A stretch of DNA of 64,000 bases from an uncultured Acidobacteriia bacterium (lineage in GTDB: Bacteria > Acidobacteriota > Terriglobia > Bryobacterales > Bryobacteraceae). Position 1 is the first letter of the stretch. Each line of letters begins with the position of its first letter. Of this stretch, positions 37,570 through 46,059 are shown one piece after another. The translations under genes and the position numbers were made by a program. Under the pieces are notes generated by a model that worked only from the letters and a program-made list of their open reading frames with translations, was not told the DNA's origin and searched no databases. The DNA lies in NCBI GenBank assembly GCA_903900705.1, contig CAIUOG010000120.1, forward strand, positions 44,518-108,517, read 5' to 3'.

Positions 37570-39003
37570 ATGATCCGGCAAGTGCGCAGATTTGTCGTGT
37601 TTCTGCTCCGCGCCCTGGAGGCGCTGGCGATGCACATGGGCCGGCGTCCCTGGAAGATCGAGAAGTTTAACCGGCTGATCGGAAAGGACGTGGAGGCGGC
37701 CCTGGATGTAATCGGGAGAGCCCGGGTGGTTGTGGGAATCCCGTTCCACAAAGAGAGTGGCAACATTGCGGCACTGGTAGCTAAGACGCAGCGGGACCTT
37801 GAGCAGCACGGTGGCCCGGCGGCGATTGTGATTGCCGGCGAGCGCCGAACGAGAAACATTCTTCTGGATACGGCTTTGCCGGCCTCGACGGCGAACGTGA
37901 AAGTGTTCGCCTTCTTCAAGCCCTTCGGTTTCGCGCAGCGTCCGGGGCTGAGCCGCAGGTCATGGTCGCACTGGGCGATTCTGCAAATTGCCTCCCGGCT
38001 GCAGGCGGACGTGATCTTTATTGATGCGGACGTGCGGAACTCCGAAGGGTGGGTGCAGCGATACCTTGCGGCGATTCAGGGCGGCGGCGCGGACGTCGCG
38101 GTGGCGAACTACGTGCGGAGTTTCAATGCGGACGATGCGATTGTCCACATCTGGGACCGGTTGGTTTTTGGCACGGTATTCCGAAAATGGATTGCCTTCC
38201 GGCACGGCGGCGACTATGCGATATCGCGCCGACTGCTGCCCGGCATCCTGGCGGACCCGGCGATCATGCGCGAGCGCGCTTATACGATGGACAGCGCCGT
38301 GATGGCCCATGCGACGCGGCATTCGGGGCGGATTGAGCCGGTATGGATGCGGACCAAAGAGCATGAGCCGATCACGCCCGCGAATCTGTTCAGCCGCCTG
38401 CCGCAACTGGTGCATTCCGTCTTTGACGATGTGGCGCTGCACCTTCCGGTAATCCTGGCGTTGCCGCGCAAGCCCGCGCCTCCGATTCCCCTGCGGGAAT
38501 CGGAAATCGCCGGCCGGATGAGCGAGTTGGTCAGTCCCGGTTTCCGGAACGCGCTGCATGCGGACCTGGGCGTCCGCTTCCGGGCTACTTCGGAAGACAT
38601 ACGCCGCTCGGTCGGGACGGCGTGTTTCGCCGAATATGCGGCGGCCGCGGGCGCGGCGACGGCGGACGCGGTCGACATCACGCCGCGGGAATGGGCAAGA
38701 GCCACCCTGCGCATCCTGGCGCGCTACGTGCGGTCGCGCGATCCACTGAAAAAAGCGCGGCTGGCGAATGCCTGCGTACCGATTCTGGAAGCCGGGATTC
38801 TGGGGTTTCTGAACCGGACGAACGACATGCACTACGACGAGGCGTTCGCGTATCTCGATTCTGAATACGTACCCGCCTTTCAGAAACGCTGGAACGCACT
38901 CTCTCGACGGCTGGTGGTTTACCGGCTGGCGCTGCTGCGGCGCTGGCCGGTACGGATGGCGCGGCAGTTTGGCCGGCATCTGGTGTTAAGCTCCGGAAGA
39001 TGA
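37570..39003 (+). CDS. Putative GT-A type glycosyltransferase
   Basis: 477 residues. The first 270 have GT-A features: '[19 protein letters not shown]' near 52, a central strand ending in the metal motif D152-A-D154 ('VIFIDADVR'), and '[14 protein letters not shown]' near 215. This arrangement resembles mannosyl- and glucosylglycerate synthase-like retaining enzymes, but I am not certain of the family. The C-terminal 200 residues are helical and unrecognised. No membrane helices are evident. The stop overlaps the M28 peptidase start (ATGA), so they are coupled. Sugar donor and acceptor unknown. Confidence 0.55.
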   Translation: MIRQVRRFVVFLLRALEALAMHMGRRPWKIEKFNRLIGKDVEAALDVIGRARVVVGIPFHKESGNIAALVAKTQRDLEQHGGPAAIVIAGERRTRNILLDTALPASTANVKVFAFFKPFGFAQRPGLSRRSWSHWAILQIASRLQADVIFIDADVRNSEGWVQRYLAAIQGGGADVAVANYVRSFNADDAIVHIWDRLVFGTVFRKWIAFRHGGDYAISRRLLPGILADPAIMRERAYTMDSAVMAHATRHSGRIEPVWMRTKEHEPITPANLFSRLPQLVHSVFDDVALHLPVILALPRKPAPPIPLRESEIAGRMSELVSPGFRNALHADLGVRFRATSEDIRRSVGTACFAEYAAAAGAATADAVDITPREWARATLRILARYVRSRDPLKKARLANACVPILEAGILGFLNRTNDMHYDEAFAYLDSEYVPAFQKRWNALSRRLVVYRLALLRRWPVRMARQFGRHLVLSSGR

Positions 39004-40682
39004 AGCGCAACGTTCTATTTCTTCTATTGATCTTTACCACCGCGTGGTCGAACAACGCCTGTTCGAACAAAGGGACCGACACCGCTGCGAAGACGCCGGC
39101 GGGGATTTCGGCAGACTCTCTGATGGGTGAGATTCTGACACTTTCGTCCGATGAGTTCGAAGGCCGCAAGCCCGGTACGGCAGCTGAGGAAAAGACCGTC
39201 GCGTATCTGCAGGATCAGTTTCAGAAGCTGGGGCTGAAGCCGGGGAATCCGGACGGGACGTACATCCAAAAGGTCCCGCTGGCAGGGACGAACTCGAAGA
39301 CAGAGGCCGAGATTACGGTGCGCGGCCGGAAGCTGCCGGCGGCGCTGAATAAAGACATGGTGGCGGTCTCGACGCGCTTTGTGCCGGAGACCACGGTGCG
39401 AAATTCGGACATGGTGTTTGTGGGCTACGGGGTGGTTGCGCCGGAGTATGGCTGGGACGACTACAAGGGCGTGGACGTGAAAGGGAAGACCATCATTATG
39501 CTGGTGAATGACCCGCAGATTCCCGATCCGGCCGACCCCTCGAAGCTCGACGACAAGATGTTCCACGGCAGCGCCATGACCTACTACGGCCGCTGGACCT
39601 ACAAGTACGAAATCGCTTCTGAGAAGGGCGCGGCGGCGGCAATCATTGTGCATGAAACGGCGCTGGCGGGGTATGGGTTTGAGGTGGTGGTCTCCGGCAA
39701 GGCGGGTGAGATGTTCGGGATCCAGAAGCCGGACAACAACATGAGCCGTGTACCGGTGGAAGGCTGGATGACGTATGACAAGACGGCGGAACTGTTCAAA
39801 GCCGCGGGGCTTGACCTGGCGGAGATGAAAAAGGCGGCGCTGCAAAAAGAGTTCCGGCCTGTGCCCCTCACCGGGGCGAAGGCCAGTTTCACGGTACACA
39901 ATACGCTGCGGACCGTCGATTCCCGCAATGTGATTGCGAAGCTGGAGGGCAGCGACGAGGCGCTCAAAAACGAGTACGTCGTCTATTCCGCGCACTGGGA
40001 TCACTTCGGCAGAGACACGTCGCTCCAGGGAGATCAGATTATGAACGGCGCGCGCGATAACGCGTCGGGAACCGCCGGGTTGCTGGAGATCGCGAGGGCT
40101 TATACGAAGCTCGCGACGGCGCCGAAGCGGTCTGTTCTGTTTCTGTCCGTGACCGCCGAAGAGCAGGGATTGCTGGGCGCGAAGTACTACGGCGAGAACC
40201 CGCTCTATCCGCTGAAGAAGACGCTGGCCAATATCAACATGGACGAGTTGAACGTCTGGGGCAGGACCAAAGACATGGGGATTGTGGGGCTGGGGAACTC
40301 GACGCTCGATGATCTGACTATCGAGATTCTGCGTTCGCATGGCCGGACCGCGGTGGGCGATCCGGAACCGCAGAAGGGCCATTATTACCGTTCCGACCAC
40401 TTCGAGTTCGCGAAACAGGGTGTGCCCGCGCTCGATCCGGACATGGGGACCGACTTCATCGGCAAGCCCGCCACGTTCAGCAAGGAAATGCGGGATGGCT
40501 ATGATGCGCACGACTATCACAAGCCCTCCGACGAGGTGAAGGCGGACTGGGACCTTTCGGGCGCGGTGGAAGACCTGGGCGTGTTCTTCGAACTGGGCAA
40601 CCGGATCGCAAACGGCGACAAGTTCCCGGAATGGAAGCCGGGTACTGAATTCAAGGCCAAACGCGAGGCCATGCTTCGGTAA
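39000..40682 (+). CDS. Secreted M28 family metallopeptidase with PA domain
   Basis: 560 residues. The signal sequence ends near C21 ('WSNNAC'), a poor lipobox, so the protein is either a lipoprotein or secreted. A protease-associated insert occupies about 130-290. The M28 core has its zinc ligands in 'SAHWDHFG', '[14 protein letters not shown]', '[11 protein letters not shown]', 'NINMDELN' and '[13 protein letters not shown]', followed by 'DYHKPSDEV'. It should be an aminopeptidase or carboxypeptidase releasing amino acids outside the cytoplasm. It is coupled to the glycosyltransferase upstream. Confidence 0.9.
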   Translation: MKRNVLFLLLIFTTAWSNNACSNKGTDTAAKTPAGISADSLMGEILTLSSDEFEGRKPGTAAEEKTVAYLQDQFQKLGLKPGNPDGTYIQKVPLAGTNSKTEAEITVRGRKLPAALNKDMVAVSTRFVPETTVRNSDMVFVGYGVVAPEYGWDDYKGVDVKGKTIIMLVNDPQIPDPADPSKLDDKMFHGSAMTYYGRWTYKYEIASEKGAAAAIIVHETALAGYGFEVVVSGKAGEMFGIQKPDNNMSRVPVEGWMTYDKTAELFKAAGLDLAEMKKAALQKEFRPVPLTGAKASFTVHNTLRTVDSRNVIAKLEGSDEALKNEYVVYSAHWDHFGRDTSLQGDQIMNGARDNASGTAGLLEIARAYTKLATAPKRSVLFLSVTAEEQGLLGAKYYGENPLYPLKKTLANINMDELNVWGRTKDMGIVGLGNSTLDDLTIEILRSHGRTAVGDPEPQKGHYYRSDHFEFAKQGVPALDPDMGTDFIGKPATFSKEMRDGYDAHDYHKPSDEVKADWDLSGAVEDLGVFFELGNRIANGDKFPEWKPGTEFKAKREAMLR

Positions 40683-40743
40683 GACGCCACGTTCAAGCGA
40701 TGCGATCAGGGAGGCTGGCGCGGCTTTTGATATAGTCGCTTCG

Positions 40744-42399
40744 ATGCGAACTTATTCCCTGCTGCTGGCCTGCGCCAGTGTCGCTATTGCCCAGACGCCT
40801 CCGACGCCACCCCGGGTGCCCGATACGGTGATCGCGGACCGTGATGTCGCTTACTCGAACGTGGGCGGCAAACAGACGATGGACGTGATCCGTCCGCGCG
40901 ACAATTCGGCAAAGCCGCGGCCCGCTGTGCTGCTGGTCCACGGCGGTGGTTTTCGTGCCGGAAGCAAGGAAGGGTACATTCCGCTGGCCGTGAAACTGGC
41001 GGAACGCGGCTATGTGGCGGCAACGGTGAACTATCGCCTCTCTCCCGGCGCGCAGTTCCCCGCCCCGGTGGAAGACGTGAAAGCGGCGGTGCGTTTTCTG
41101 CGGGCGAATGCGGCGAAATACAACCTCGATACGGAACACATCGGGGCTCTGGGCGGCAGCGCGGGTGGCCATCTGGTGCTGATGCTGGGCGTGACGGCGG
41201 GGGTGGAGGAGTTCGAGGGCAGCGGCCCGAACCGTGAGCAATCGAGCCGGGTGCAATGTGTGGTGGATGAGTATGGGCCGTCTGACTTCACGCAGTCCTA
41301 TTCGAAATCGGTGGATGCGGCTGAGGTGCTGCCGATGTTCCTCGGCGGCGACCTGGACCATGAGCGCATCTGGCACATCCGGTCGAGCCCGCTCAACTGG
41401 GTGACGCCGAACGCCGCGCCGACGCTGTCGATTCATGGCACGCTCGATCCCTACGTTGCCTATGAACAGTCGCTCTGGCTGGTGGAGCGAATGATTGCGG
41501 CGGGCGTGCCGGCGGAGATTGAAACGATTCCCGGCGCGGGCCACGGCTTCAAAGGCGCGGATGCGGACCGTGCCGACGCGCGGGCATTTGCCTGGCTGGA
41601 TAAGTACCTGAAGCCCGCCCCGGCGCAGCACACGCTGCTGATTTCCGACCATGGGCCGAACGGTGAAATCGCGGAGATCGAGTGGCCCTCGGCGAAGGTG
41701 CTCTGGAAGGCTCCGAACGACCATGGCCATGACGTGCAGGCGCTGCCGAATGGGCATGTGCTGTTCACCATCAATCCACAGAAAAAAGTGGTGGAGCTTG
41801 ATGAGAACCATAAAGAGGTCTGGGTGTATTCCGAAGGTCTGGAACACCCGCTGGCGGCGCAGCGACTGGCCAACGGCAATACGCTCATTGGCGACGCGAA
41901 GCTGGGCAAGGTGATTGAAGTAACGCCGGATAAGAAAGTGGTCTGGAAGTACGAAAGCGCGGATCTGGCGAACATGCGTTCGCGCAATTCACACCGGACC
42001 GACCAGGGTACAACGCTGATCGCGGTGGAGGCGGAAGGCCGGATCATCGAGGTGGATCAGGCGGGCAAAATCGTGTGGCAGTGGCAGGCTCCGAACGGTA
42101 AGAATCGCCGGCTCTATATGGCGCGGCGGCTGAAGAACGGCAACACCATGATGAGCCTGTCCGCGCCGGGCGAACTGGTGGAAGTGGACCCCGCGGGCAA
42201 GATTGTGCGCTCCATCGGCGGGACGAATTCCGATATCCGCATGGGCTGGACGTCCGGCTTCACCCCGCTGCCGGACGGCAGTCTGCTGATCAACGATTAC
42301 ACAGGGCGGCGGATTATCGAAGTCAACACGAAGGGCAAGGTTGTGAACGAATGGCGCACGGGTTCGCGCACAATCGCGAGTATTGACCTGGTGAAGTAA
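40744..42399 (+). CDS. Secreted alpha/beta hydrolase fused to an arylsulfotransferase-like propeller
   Basis: 551 residues. Signal peptide 1-17 ('VAIAQ'). Residues about 30-295 are a BD-FAE/lipase-like esterase: oxyanion motif HGGG at 66-69, nucleophile S139 in 'GGSAGGH', acid in 'HGTLDPYV', His in 'GAGHGFKG'. Residues about 298-551 are five or six repeats of the type 'LPNGHVLFTINPQKKVVELDENHKEVW', as found in arylsulfotransferase/PQQ-like propellers. The frame is unbroken at the junction. Each half is known alone; the combination is unusual. It may act on carbohydrate esters, with the propeller binding a ligand. Confidence 0.82.
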   Translation: MRTYSLLLACASVAIAQTPPTPPRVPDTVIADRDVAYSNVGGKQTMDVIRPRDNSAKPRPAVLLVHGGGFRAGSKEGYIPLAVKLAERGYVAATVNYRLSPGAQFPAPVEDVKAAVRFLRANAAKYNLDTEHIGALGGSAGGHLVLMLGVTAGVEEFEGSGPNREQSSRVQCVVDEYGPSDFTQSYSKSVDAAEVLPMFLGGDLDHERIWHIRSSPLNWVTPNAAPTLSIHGTLDPYVAYEQSLWLVERMIAAGVPAEIETIPGAGHGFKGADADRADARAFAWLDKYLKPAPAQHTLLISDHGPNGEIAEIEWPSAKVLWKAPNDHGHDVQALPNGHVLFTINPQKKVVELDENHKEVWVYSEGLEHPLAAQRLANGNTLIGDAKLGKVIEVTPDKKVVWKYESADLANMRSRNSHRTDQGTTLIAVEAEGRIIEVDQAGKIVWQWQAPNGKNRRLYMARRLKNGNTMMSLSAPGELVEVDPAGKIVRSIGGTNSDIRMGWTSGFTPLPDGSLLINDYTGRRIIEVNTKGKVVNEWRTGSRTIASIDLVK

Positions 42400-42423
42400 A
42401 ACCTTCGCGAATCGGGCGGGCGC

Positions 42424-43800
42424 TCAGGGAGCGGGCGTGATTTTCACGTCCCGTTCCCAGGCGCGCAGTTTTTCAAGCAGTGCCTTCACGCGGTCCGGCT
42501 GTTCATTGGCCAGGTTCTTTTTCTCAGAGCGGTCGGCTTCCAGATTCGACAGCCAGATATGGTCCTGCAGTTCTTCGCCGGGGAACTTTGGCGGATTCAG
42601 AATCAGCTTCCAGTCGCCCTGGCGCACGGAACGCTGGTTGTCGTGGCTCCAGAAGAGGAACTCGTGGTCGGGAGCGTCGCCCCGGATGACGGGCAGGATG
42701 TTGCGGCCATCGATGTCTGCGGGCGGCGTGCCACCGGCCAGGGTGACGAGCGTAGGCAGAATATCCATGGAGATCATGGGGCGGTCCCAGACGGTGCCGG
42801 GCTTCACGAAGCCGGGCGCGCGGAGGAGAGTCGGGACGTGCATGCCGCCATCGAAGAGGCCCAGCTTATAACCACGGAAAGGCTCATTGCTGCCGCCGTG
42901 ATAAGGCTTGCCGTCACTGGATGCGCGGACTTCCCGGGTGGCGCCGTTATCGGCCTGGAAGTAGACGATGGTGTCGTTTTCCATGCCCTGGGTTTTGAGC
43001 TGATCGAGCAGCGAACCGATGACGTCATCCACGGCGGCGACCATGGCGAGGTGCATGCGGCGGTCGCGGTCCATGGTGGCGGGGAAGCGATCGAGATACT
43101 TCTTCGGCGCCATCATGGAGTAGTGAGGAGCGCCAAAGGCGAGATACAGCAGGAAGGGCTGGGTGCTCCGCTGTTTGGCCAGCCATGCGCCGGCTTCGCG
43201 GCCGAGCAGTTCCGTCATGTAGGCAGGCTCTTCGAACACCTCCGTTTCATTGCGCCAGAGATCGTGAAAGATCTTGCCGGGAGGCGCGCCGAGCTGGTAG
43301 TAACGGTGGGAGTAGGCGTCGAGCCAGCCCGAGTACCAACCGAAGAAATCGTCAAAGCCATGGGCCATGGGCCGGCTTTCCGGAGCGCTGCCGAGATGCC
43401 ATTTGCCGAACGCGGCAGTCCGGTAACCGAGGCCCTTCAGCAGAGATGGCAGGGTCTGCTCATCCGCGCGAAGACCGTGCACATCCCAGGTGGGTTCAGA
43501 GGTCAGCGCGCCCTTTACGCCGGTGCGATCCGGGTAGCGGCCGGTCATGATGGCGGCGCGGGAGGCGGAGCAGACAGGCGCGTTGGCGTACCACTGGGTG
43601 AAGCGAACGCCGGAGGCGGCGAGGCGGTCGAGATTCGGCGTACGGACTTCCGGATGGCCGTAACAGCCCACGTCGCCGATGCCATGATCGTCGGTCACGA
43701 TGACGACGATGTTGGGCTTTTTGCGGTTCTGACCGTGAGCGGCGGACGCGGCTGCCAGGGGCATCAGCTTCATGAAATCCCGGCGATCGAGAGATGGCAT
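42424..43800 (-). CDS. Secreted sulfatase (arylsulfatase family)
   Basis: 458 residues. A twin-arginine-like leader 'DRRDFMKLMPLAAASAAHG' suggests Tat export after folding. 'NIVVIVTDDHGIGDVGCYG' gives the calcium-binding Asp pair. The formylglycine motif is C77-S-A-S-R81, with Ala where Pro is usual. 'TGRYP' and 'KWHLG' follow, and the metal Asp/Asn pair is in 'FQADNGATRE'. It hydrolyses sulfate esters, probably of polysaccharides. The Cys must be matured by a formylglycine enzyme, not found in the window. Confidence 0.92.
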   Translation of the reverse strand: MPSLDRRDFMKLMPLAAASAAHGQNRKKPNIVVIVTDDHGIGDVGCYGHPEVRTPNLDRLAASGVRFTQWYANAPVCSASRAAIMTGRYPDRTGVKGALTSEPTWDVHGLRADEQTLPSLLKGLGYRTAAFGKWHLGSAPESRPMAHGFDDFFGWYSGWLDAYSHRYYQLGAPPGKIFHDLWRNETEVFEEPAYMTELLGREAGAWLAKQRSTQPFLLYLAFGAPHYSMMAPKKYLDRFPATMDRDRRMHLAMVAAVDDVIGSLLDQLKTQGMENDTIVYFQADNGATREVRASSDGKPYHGGSNEPFRGYKLGLFDGGMHVPTLLRAPGFVKPGTVWDRPMISMDILPTLVTLAGGTPPADIDGRNILPVIRGDAPDHEFLFWSHDNQRSVRQGDWKLILNPPKFPGEELQDHIWLSNLEADRSEKKNLANEQPDRVKALLEKLRAWERDVKITPAP

Positions 43801-43832
43801 GAAGGTATTATCTTTCAGGAGCCCTCGTCATT

Positions 43833-44507
43833 TTGCCAACGCCCCGCAAACTCGCTTTTATCCATACCAGCCATGTGCTGATCCCGCTGTTCACACAACT
43901 TGCAAAAGAGCATCTGCCCGGCGTGGAGACGTTCCACATGACGGACGAATCGCTGATAAAAAACACGATTGCGGCGGGGGAACTGACGGCGAATACTATC
44001 CGGCGGGTGGCGGCCATGATTGGCCTGGCTCACGATGGCGGGGCCGATGTGGTGATGGTGACCTGCTCTTCCATCGGACGGGCGACGGCGCTGGCGCGGA
44101 GCCAGTACGACTTCCCGGTACTGCGCATCGACGAGGCGCTGGCGGAAAAGGCGATTGCGATGGGCGGACGGATTGGCGTGGCCGCAACGCTGGGCACGAC
44201 GCTCGAACCCACGCTGGATTTGCTGCGCGAAACAGCGGCGAAGGCGAGCCGCGAGATGGAACTGATTCCGGCGCTGGCGGTCGGAGCGTTCGAAGCGGTG
44301 ATCGCCGGGGACATCGCGACACACGACAAGCTGCTGCTTTCGACGCTCTCTGAGCTGACGGGCCGGGTGGATGTGGTGGTGCTCGCCCAGGCCAGCATGG
44401 CGCGGGTGGCGGCGCAGTTGCCCGAGGGCGGTCCGCCGATACTCGCCAGTCCGGAACTGGCTATGCGGCAGGCGAAGGAAGTTCTGGAAACCTACCGGGG
44501 AAGGTAG
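43833..44507 (+). CDS. Asp/Glu racemase superfamily protein lacking the second catalytic Cys
   Basis: 224 residues from a TTG start (GGAG 11 bases upstream). Two similar Rossmann-like halves. The first catalytic Cys is C78 in 'VVMVTCSSIG'. The second position, normally Cys in a 'LACASM'-like context, is Q186 ('VVLAQASM'). Two-base racemases need both cysteines, so this is unlikely to be a classical racemase. One-Cys relatives include decarboxylases and isomerases. It is divergent from the sulfatase gene and ends convergent with epsI, overlapping it by 16 bases. Confidence 0.75.
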   Translation: MPTPRKLAFIHTSHVLIPLFTQLAKEHLPGVETFHMTDESLIKNTIAAGELTANTIRRVAAMIGLAHDGGADVVMVTCSSIGRATALARSQYDFPVLRIDEALAEKAIAMGGRIGVAATLGTTLEPTLDLLRETAAKASREMELIPALAVGAFEAVIAGDIATHDKLLLSTLSELTGRVDVVVLAQASMARVAAQLPEGGPPILASPELAMRQAKEVLETYRGR

Positions 44508-45136
44508 GCTTTTACCGCCGGGTACATGGTCTTGACGAAATCCACGGCCAGATCGTGCGCCTGGGCATCCATACCCGGTGGCACGCCGACCACGACGCGA
44601 ACCAGGGCTGTGTCGCTGCGATGATTCCGGATGGAGTCCGACACCAGGTAATACTTGGCCGCAAATTCATCGGCTATAACTCGCCCTTGCGACTGGTACC
44701 AGTAAAGGACGATGCTCTTGTTACCGCCCTTGGAGACGACGAAATTGTTCACTCGAATGGTCTCGCCGTTCACCGGGACATCAATCTTGCCATTCACTTC
44801 CTGCTGCCACCCGGCTCCCGGAAGGCAGTTCTTCGGGGAGTGAGGCGACTGCCCCTGTCGCTGGGTTTTGAAGTATGCAATGAAGAGATTCGCGGGGCCT
44901 TTGGGACCCATGTAGGTGCGGGTCAGAGTGTCGTCCGCTTTCAGAACCGCGAGGGTCTCGGCGTCAACAAACCCTTCTTCGTGCAGATGGAAATCGCCGA
45001 CGGTGGCCGGAAAAGCGCTGAGCGGTGATGCCAGCGGCGTCGCGTCAACATGAGAGGCGGTGTAGAACAACACTGCCTGGACGATCAGAACCAGAGTCAG
45101 AAGACGGAGATAGTTACTACGCAACAACTGCATCAT
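44492..45136 (-). CDS. epsI: Exosortase-associated EpsI-domain protein
   Basis: About 214 residues from ATG 45136 (a second ATG follows at once). One N-terminal membrane helix ('LLTLVLIVQAVLFYTASH') is followed by a periplasmic domain with EpsI features: 'FPATVGDF', 'RTYMGPKG..LFIAYFKTQRQGQSPHSPKNCLPGAGW' region, and 'VLYWYQSQGRV'. EpsI proteins are found with exosortases and exopolysaccharide genes, and some are fused to the exosortase C-terminus. The start overlaps the exosortase 3' end by 20 bases, so the two are coupled. Exact role unknown. Confidence 0.86.
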   Translation of the reverse strand: MMQLLRSNYLRLLTLVLIVQAVLFYTASHVDATPLASPLSAFPATVGDFHLHEEGFVDAETLAVLKADDTLTRTYMGPKGPANLFIAYFKTQRQGQSPHSPKNCLPGAGWQQEVNGKIDVPVNGETIRVNNFVVSKGGNKSIVLYWYQSQGRVIADEFAAKYYLVSDSIRNHRSDTALVRVVVGVPPGMDAQAHDLAVDFVKTMYPAVKAYLPR

Positions 45137-46019
45137 GTTTGTGGCCCGATTTCGAATTGAAGAGATTGGACGTGCGCAGGAGCACCTGGTGGAGAATAGC
45201 CAGAATCGCAAAGGCCACCATAAAGATGACCCAGCCCTGGGCCTCGTGGAAAAGGCCCTCGGCCAGTTCCGGTTTGGAATCCGCAATAATGCCGGTGATG
45301 GTCACGCGGCCGGCGTTGGCGATAATCGCGATCGGAATGGTGGAAAAAAACAGTACCGCGCGAATCCAGATCTTGTTTTCGGCAAAGTAGCCGTAGACGA
45401 GGGAAAGAAATGTCAACGTGAGCAGGGAACGGATCCCGCTGCAGGCTTCCACCACGTTCAGCTTCTGGTTCGCCAGTTCGAGGACGTTGCCCTCGCGAAT
45501 CACGGGAATGCCGATGTTCGAAATCGAATTTTCCGCCACGCGGCTGGCCAGTAACTGCAGCGGGAAGGTGATCTGGTTATAGATCACGGCCGGAATCGGC
45601 ACCATAAAGAAAAGCAGGAAGAGGGGGAAGGCGAAAATCTTCAGATATTCCACGCCGCCCAACAGCAATACCGACCCGATGATGGAAATAACCAGCGACG
45701 TACGCGCCAGAAAAAGCTCGGCGCCCAGGGTTGCAATGTAGAGCTGGAAGGCAGCCCATATCATGATGGCGAGGCCCCACCAGTTTGGTTTGGGGAGCTT
45801 ACCCGCGATTTTGTCGCGCAGTTGCCAGACAATATAGCCGGCGATCACGGGAACAAAGAAGCCATGCCCCATGTCTTCATCGTTGTACCACTGAGAAACC
45901 AAGCCCTGCAGCACGGTGGCGTAGCAGATGGCGAGAAGGACCGAAACCCAGACTATCGTCGTCCAGGAGAAGGGTGATTTCGTGCCCGGTTCAGGCTGAC
46001 CAGTCGTGGTGGGGGTCAT
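45117..46019 (-). CDS. xrt: Exosortase (PEP-CTERM sorting transpeptidase)
   Basis: 300 residues, about eight membrane helices. The catalytic triad is complete: C193 in 'VVEACSGIRSL', R238 in 'IIANAGRVTITG', H258 in 'LFHEAQGWVIF'. Exosortases cleave C-terminal PEP-CTERM signals of exported proteins at the inner membrane, in species that also make extracellular polysaccharide. EpsI is directly downstream. No protein in the window ends in a PEP motif followed by a helix and basic tail, so substrates are elsewhere. Confidence 0.93.
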   Translation of the reverse strand: MTPTTTGQPEPGTKSPFSWTTIVWVSVLLAICYATVLQGLVSQWYNDEDMGHGFFVPVIAGYIVWQLRDKIAGKLPKPNWWGLAIMIWAAFQLYIATLGAELFLARTSLVISIIGSVLLLGGVEYLKIFAFPLFLLFFMVPIPAVIYNQITFPLQLLASRVAENSISNIGIPVIREGNVLELANQKLNVVEACSGIRSLLTLTFLSLVYGYFAENKIWIRAVLFFSTIPIAIIANAGRVTITGIIADSKPELAEGLFHEAQGWVIFMVAFAILAILHQVLLRTSNLFNSKSGHKHDAVVA

Positions 46020-46059
46020 GAAATTAATACCTCAGCATACCATTCCAAACGGATGCTTT

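Noticed and set aside
39024..40520. 498-codon minus-strand open frame across the M28 peptidase gene
   Set aside because: No recognisable fold; complements the codon pattern of the real gene.
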